From an uncultured Eubacterium sp. (GTDB lineage Bacteria > Bacillota > Clostridia > Lachnospirales > Lachnospiraceae), in assembly GCA_947089855.1 (NCBI GenBank), contig CAMUML010000005.1, positions 55,541 to 119,540 of the forward strand: a stretch of DNA of 64,000 nt, written 5' to 3'. The position numbers were made by a program, and so were the translations under genes. Every line of letters begins with the position of its first letter. Positions within the stretch are counted from its first letter, which is position 1. The notes beneath the pieces were generated by a model. That model was given only the letters and a program-made list of their open reading frames with translations, was not told the DNA's origin and did not search any database. Positions 61,204 through 64,000 of the stretch are shown in pieces.

Positions 61204-61312
61204 ATCTTGAATCATATCGTAAACTTTGTCGCTTGTGGGTATATATCGCCATCCGCCGCATTGCTGTCAATCCGCAATATAGGCGATATATATTATGTAC
61301 TACAAGCTCTGC

Positions 61313-63010
61313 CTATTCATGCAATACAAACCGCCCAAGCAATTCGTCCAACGTAGCTGCCTGTGCGGAAAGCTGTTGGCTGGTAGCAGAAGATTGCTCT
61401 GCAGTAGCGGAGTTATTCTGGACTACCTCTGAAATCTGGCTGACCCCTTTTTCTGCCTGCCGCATCGTCTTGGACTGGTCGCCTACCATAACACTTAAAT
61501 TCTTAGAAGAATCTGCAATCTGCTTAATCCCATCTACGACAATCTCAATCGAACCAGAAGCACGTTCTACCGCACGGTTCCCTTCCGAAATTTCCTGCAT
61601 GGAGCTTTCGATCAATTCCCTTGTATCGACGACTGCTTTTGCACTCTGCTCTGCAAGCTGGCGGATCTGCTCTGCTACAATTGCAAAACCGCGCCCGGCT
61701 TCTCCTGCCCTTGCTGCTTCGATCGAAGCATTTAATGACAACAGGTTCGTCTGCGATGCAATGGATTCAATTTCAGAAATAATATTTCCAATTTTAGCGG
61801 AAGATTCGCTGATCTTAGCCATAGCAGAAACCATCGTATTCATTTCAGTACGGCTGTTATCGGCTTCATCTGCATATTTTTGCGCCTGCTTATAAGACTC
61901 TTCTGCGCTTTCGGCGCTCTTTTCGATTGTTTCTGTAATATCAATGATCGTAGCCTGCAGCTCCTGCACTGCGCTTGCCTGTTCGGTCGCGCCTTCCGCC
62001 AGGCCCTGCGCTGCCTCCGCTAAGTTTATGGAACCGGCCGAAACCTGCCCGGAAGCTTCCCCGATCGAACTTAACGTCTTGATCATCTGGTCACGCAGCC
62101 CGCGCATAGACAGGATCAACCTCTGGAAGTCATTTGTATACCGCTCGTTTTCTGTAGAAGTGACTGCGTAATTCCCATGTTCCATTTCGCCAAGCACTTC
62201 ACCTATATCGTTAATAATTACATTTAAAACATCCGCCATATAAGACGCATCTTTAATCATTTCTGCAACTTCATCTTCAGAATTCAAAGCCGGGAATGGT
62301 GAGGACAAATCACCTTCTGCAAATCGCTTAAACCGGTCGCCCAGCTGCTTCATCGGGTCTGCAATCCCCTTTGCGATCTTCTTTCCGATACGCAGGGCGG
62401 AAACCATTGCCACTATAATACCGGCTACAATCACTACGCCAAATATAACGCCAAGCCCTCCAAGCTGCCCGGACAGCTTTTGCCCTTCGGTAACTTTTAC
62501 TTCCAGCAAGCTTTCCAGCTTTGAATAAATACTGGTATACACCCCTGAAAGCTCACTTAATGCGAGTTCCTGTGCCTGCCGGGATTTTATCGTATCTGTA
62601 GTGGCGCCAAGCGCTATAATCTCTTCATCCAAAGCCCAATACTCTTTGAGTTCTTCATTAATTTCATCGTATGTCTGCCGGTTGGATTCCGATACAATCG
62701 TCTTTTCCACTTCCGCTAAATAACCTTCAAAAATTTCCCTGGACTCTTCATGCTGTTTTACAACGGATGCTATCGCTTCGGTATTATCATATCCGATCGC
62801 TGCGCGTAGGGACGAGCGCACATCTGCGAATTCAAACATTGCCTTGCCAATATCCCCCTGTGCAAATCCGAAATTTGTCAACGCATGGGAATATCTGACA
62901 GCCATGATAATCATTGCGGCCAGGCCTAAAAGCGCTGACACTGTCGTAATTGACGATACCAGAATAAAGGCTTTTGACAGCCTTTTTTCTATCTTTTCAT
63001 TTTTAAACAC
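61313..63010 (-). CDS. transmembrane methyl-accepting chemotaxis protein
   Basis: This 565-residue receptor has two membrane segments (about 13-38 and 184-207) framing a helical outer ligand domain of the four-helix-bundle type. A HAMP region and a cytoplasmic coiled coil follow, with the signalling tip [40 protein letters not shown]. The C-terminus has no CheR-binding pentapeptide. The ligand is unknown. Two promoters lie upstream. No flagellar or che genes are nearby. Confidence 0.94.
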   Translation of the reverse strand: MFKNEKIEKRLSKAFILVSSITTVSALLGLAAMIIMAVRYSHALTNFGFAQGDIGKAMFEFADVRSSLRAAIGYDNTEAIASVVKQHEESREIFEGYLAEVEKTIVSESNRQTYDEINEELKEYWALDEEIIALGATTDTIKSRQAQELALSELSGVYTSIYSKLESLLEVKVTEGQKLSGQLGGLGVIFGVVIVAGIIVAMVSALRIGKKIAKGIADPMKQLGDRFKRFAEGDLSSPFPALNSEDEVAEMIKDASYMADVLNVIINDIGEVLGEMEHGNYAVTSTENERYTNDFQRLILSMRGLRDQMIKTLSSIGEASGQVSAGSINLAEAAQGLAEGATEQASAVQELQATIIDITETIEKSAESAEESYKQAQKYADEADNSRTEMNTMVSAMAKISESSAKIGNIISEIESIASQTNLLSLNASIEAARAGEAGRGFAIVAEQIRQLAEQSAKAVVDTRELIESSMQEISEGNRAVERASGSIEIVVDGIKQIADSSKNLSVMVGDQSKTMRQAEKGVSQISEVVQNNSATAEQSSATSQQLSAQAATLDELLGRFVLHE

Positions 63011-63118
63011 TGCTACTCTCCTCCTCGTTTGTCCTTTTTCCTGGCTCGGATAATCTTAGAGCAGGGCCAGAATGCCGTTTTCAGTCCAGGCAAATGAAAA
63101 CCCTATTTAAAAGATAAT

Positions 63119-63147
63119 ATTATATCTTGTTATAATCTTTATAGCAA
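63119..63147 (-). promoter_or_regulatory. proximal promoter for the MCP gene
   Basis: TTGCTA (63142-63147), a 17-base spacer and TATAAT (63119-63124) on minus. Confidence 0.6.
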
Positions 63148-63246
63148 CTTACTATTTCCTGCGCCTGCCAGTCGCCTTGCGCAAAAACCGATAAGTATAA
63201 TTGCATTTCTTGAACCTGGCATCATAAAATTATCAGTACCTCTTTT

Positions 63247-63274
63247 ATTATAGCTCATTTTACAGACTTTGCAA
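63247..63274 (-). promoter_or_regulatory. distal promoter for the MCP gene
   Basis: TTGCAA (63269-63274), a 16-base spacer and TATAAT (63247-63252) on minus, 14 bases from the nested mobile element. Confidence 0.55.
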
Positions 63275-63287
63275 TAGAAACTTTTCC

Positions 63288-63545
63288 GTTACTATTCACA
63301 GCCACCTGAACAGTTACTATTCACGGCCCGGGGCCGCCCATAGTAACCATTCGGGGCGATATTGGAAGTTTGCTTCGCAAAATCGCCCCTCACTCCTGAA
63401 TCATGTTCTCACGGAATGCGCAGTTTATGCGCATTCCTGGCCCGTGAATAGTAACCCTGAACATTCCGCTGTCCAGGTGGCTGCCAAGCTGATTCAGGAG
63501 TGAGCAGGCTCCAATTTGCAAGGCAAATTCTTTCAATGAGCCCGC
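63288..63545 (+). mobile_element. family A element, copy 3, truncated and interrupted
   Basis: GTTACTATTCACAGCCACCT at 63288 starts a family A copy that is split at 63312 by the family B element and resumes at 63456 through GAGCCCGC at about 63545. The right half, including the right terminal repeat, is missing. With the inserted element it fills most of the gene-free stretch 63011-63618. Confidence 0.85.
63305..63463 (+). mobile_element. family B element nested in family A, with 8-bp target duplication
   Basis: A 143-bp element (63313-63455) has terminal repeats GTTACTATTCACGG and CCGTGAATAGTAAC. The host sequence CCTGAACA is duplicated on both sides (63305-63312 and 63456-63463) and is single in family A copies 1 and 2. 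Internal hairpins include GGAATGCGCA/TGCGCATTCC and GGGGCGAT/ATCGCCCC. Confidence 0.92.
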
Positions 63546-63618
63546 TTTTCCATATGAAAAAAACCTCCTGAATAAAAACTTCGTTCTATCCAAGAGGATT
63601 TCTCCCTATCGGCCCTTT

Positions 63619-63873
63619 CTATAATTTATGTTTTGCCTCCTTTTCATCCACATCCACCAAAATAAAATCCGGGCCTATATTTTTAATATCGCACCACGGG
63701 ATAAACAGCTCGTATTCACGGCAGAAAATACCAAAAAAATGGCCCGGCCCAGGCAAGATCAGGGCGCGTATAACACCCTCCTTTTCATCAAAGTCCAAGT
63801 CGACGACACTTCCAAGGCATTTACAGTCCTTTACGTTAATCACCGTTTTTTCCTGTAAATCTCTTAAACGCAT
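63619..63873 (-). CDS. YlmC/YmxH-family sporulation-associated PRC-barrel protein
   Basis: This 84-residue protein shows the YlmC/YmxH pattern: MRLRDLQEKTVINVKDCKCLGSVVDLDFDEKEGVIRALILPGPGHFFGIFCREYELFIPWCDIKNIGPDFILVDV. The fold is a PRC barrel. Members are linked to sporulation in clostridia, with no known biochemical role. The ATG at MRLRD fits the family start. An upstream in-frame ATG has no ribosome site either. Confidence 0.85.
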   Translation of the reverse strand: MRLRDLQEKTVINVKDCKCLGSVVDLDFDEKEGVIRALILPGPGHFFGIFCREYELFIPWCDIKNIGPDFILVDVDEKEAKHKL

Positions 63874-64000
63874 AGCTTCTGCATCCATCGTTTTTATTAG
63901 TATATGCTAAACATTAAACCGGAACACTATAAACCGAAATTTCATCATGTCTATACAATTCCGTTCTTTCACATTATGTTGAATTTCTTCTACTTTACCA

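Overview
The window reads as one chromosomal segment of an anaerobic, endospore-forming Firmicute, most like a gut Lachnospiraceae. The grounds are the complete spoIIIA operon, spoIVA and a YlmC/YmxH protein, Bacillota-type promoters and Shine-Dalgarno sites, a PadR/DUF1700/DUF4097 operon, a Bce-type ABC/two-component module, and glycan-degrading GH2 and GH36 enzymes. Almost all genes lie on the minus strand. Only apbE, a small XRE regulator and a ZIP transporter lie on plus. No rRNA, tRNA, prophage, CRISPR array or complete IS was seen. The mobile content is short non-autonomous elements.

Layout. 1-9.3 kb: division and envelope genes (class B PBP, FtsW/RodA protein, U32 protein, a giant ZapA-like protein), then ruvB and ruvA. 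9.3-15.5 kb: two repeat insertions, a Gx transporter and NusG-domain-II pair, miaB behind a structured leader RNA, 5-FTHF cyclo-ligase, a DUF896 protein, a lipoprotein ApbE and a HisC-like aminotransferase. 15.7-23.7 kb: spoIVA, a nicotinamidase-like protein, an unknown Cys-rich protein, a FIST sensor with a soluble MCP, and the padR operon. 23.7-34.5 kb: NeuB and GNAT, GH2, an operon of two G3E/CobW GTPases with SudB/SudA-type flavoproteins, and GH36 alpha-galactosidase. 34.6-40.3 kb: spoIIIAA-AH. 40.4-46.7 kb: aroD, a chorismate mutase/shikimate kinase fusion, a Na/Pi cotransporter, cysD and cysN. 47-51 kb: rpsU and a phospholipid cluster (PAP2, flippase-like, pssA, psd). 51.2-54.6 kb: an XRE regulator and a TPP-riboswitch-controlled thiE-HAD-thiC operon. 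54.6-64 kb: a BceRSAB-like module, ZIP, a small alarmone synthetase, a transmembrane MCP and ylmC.

The most unusual content is a set of dispersed hairpin elements. Two related families share the terminal sequence GTTACTATTCAC and make 8-bp target duplications. One copy is inserted inside another, with its own 8-bp duplication. Two hairpin elements lie between a clear promoter and its gene. An element remnant supplies the stop codon of the ABC permease. Other unusual points are the 719-residue ZapA-like protein, a spoIIIAA without an ATG, GTG or TTG start at its conserved N-terminus, a CysN with an unexplained C-terminal extension, a GTPase fused to a DUF1980-like domain, and the leader RNA of miaB.
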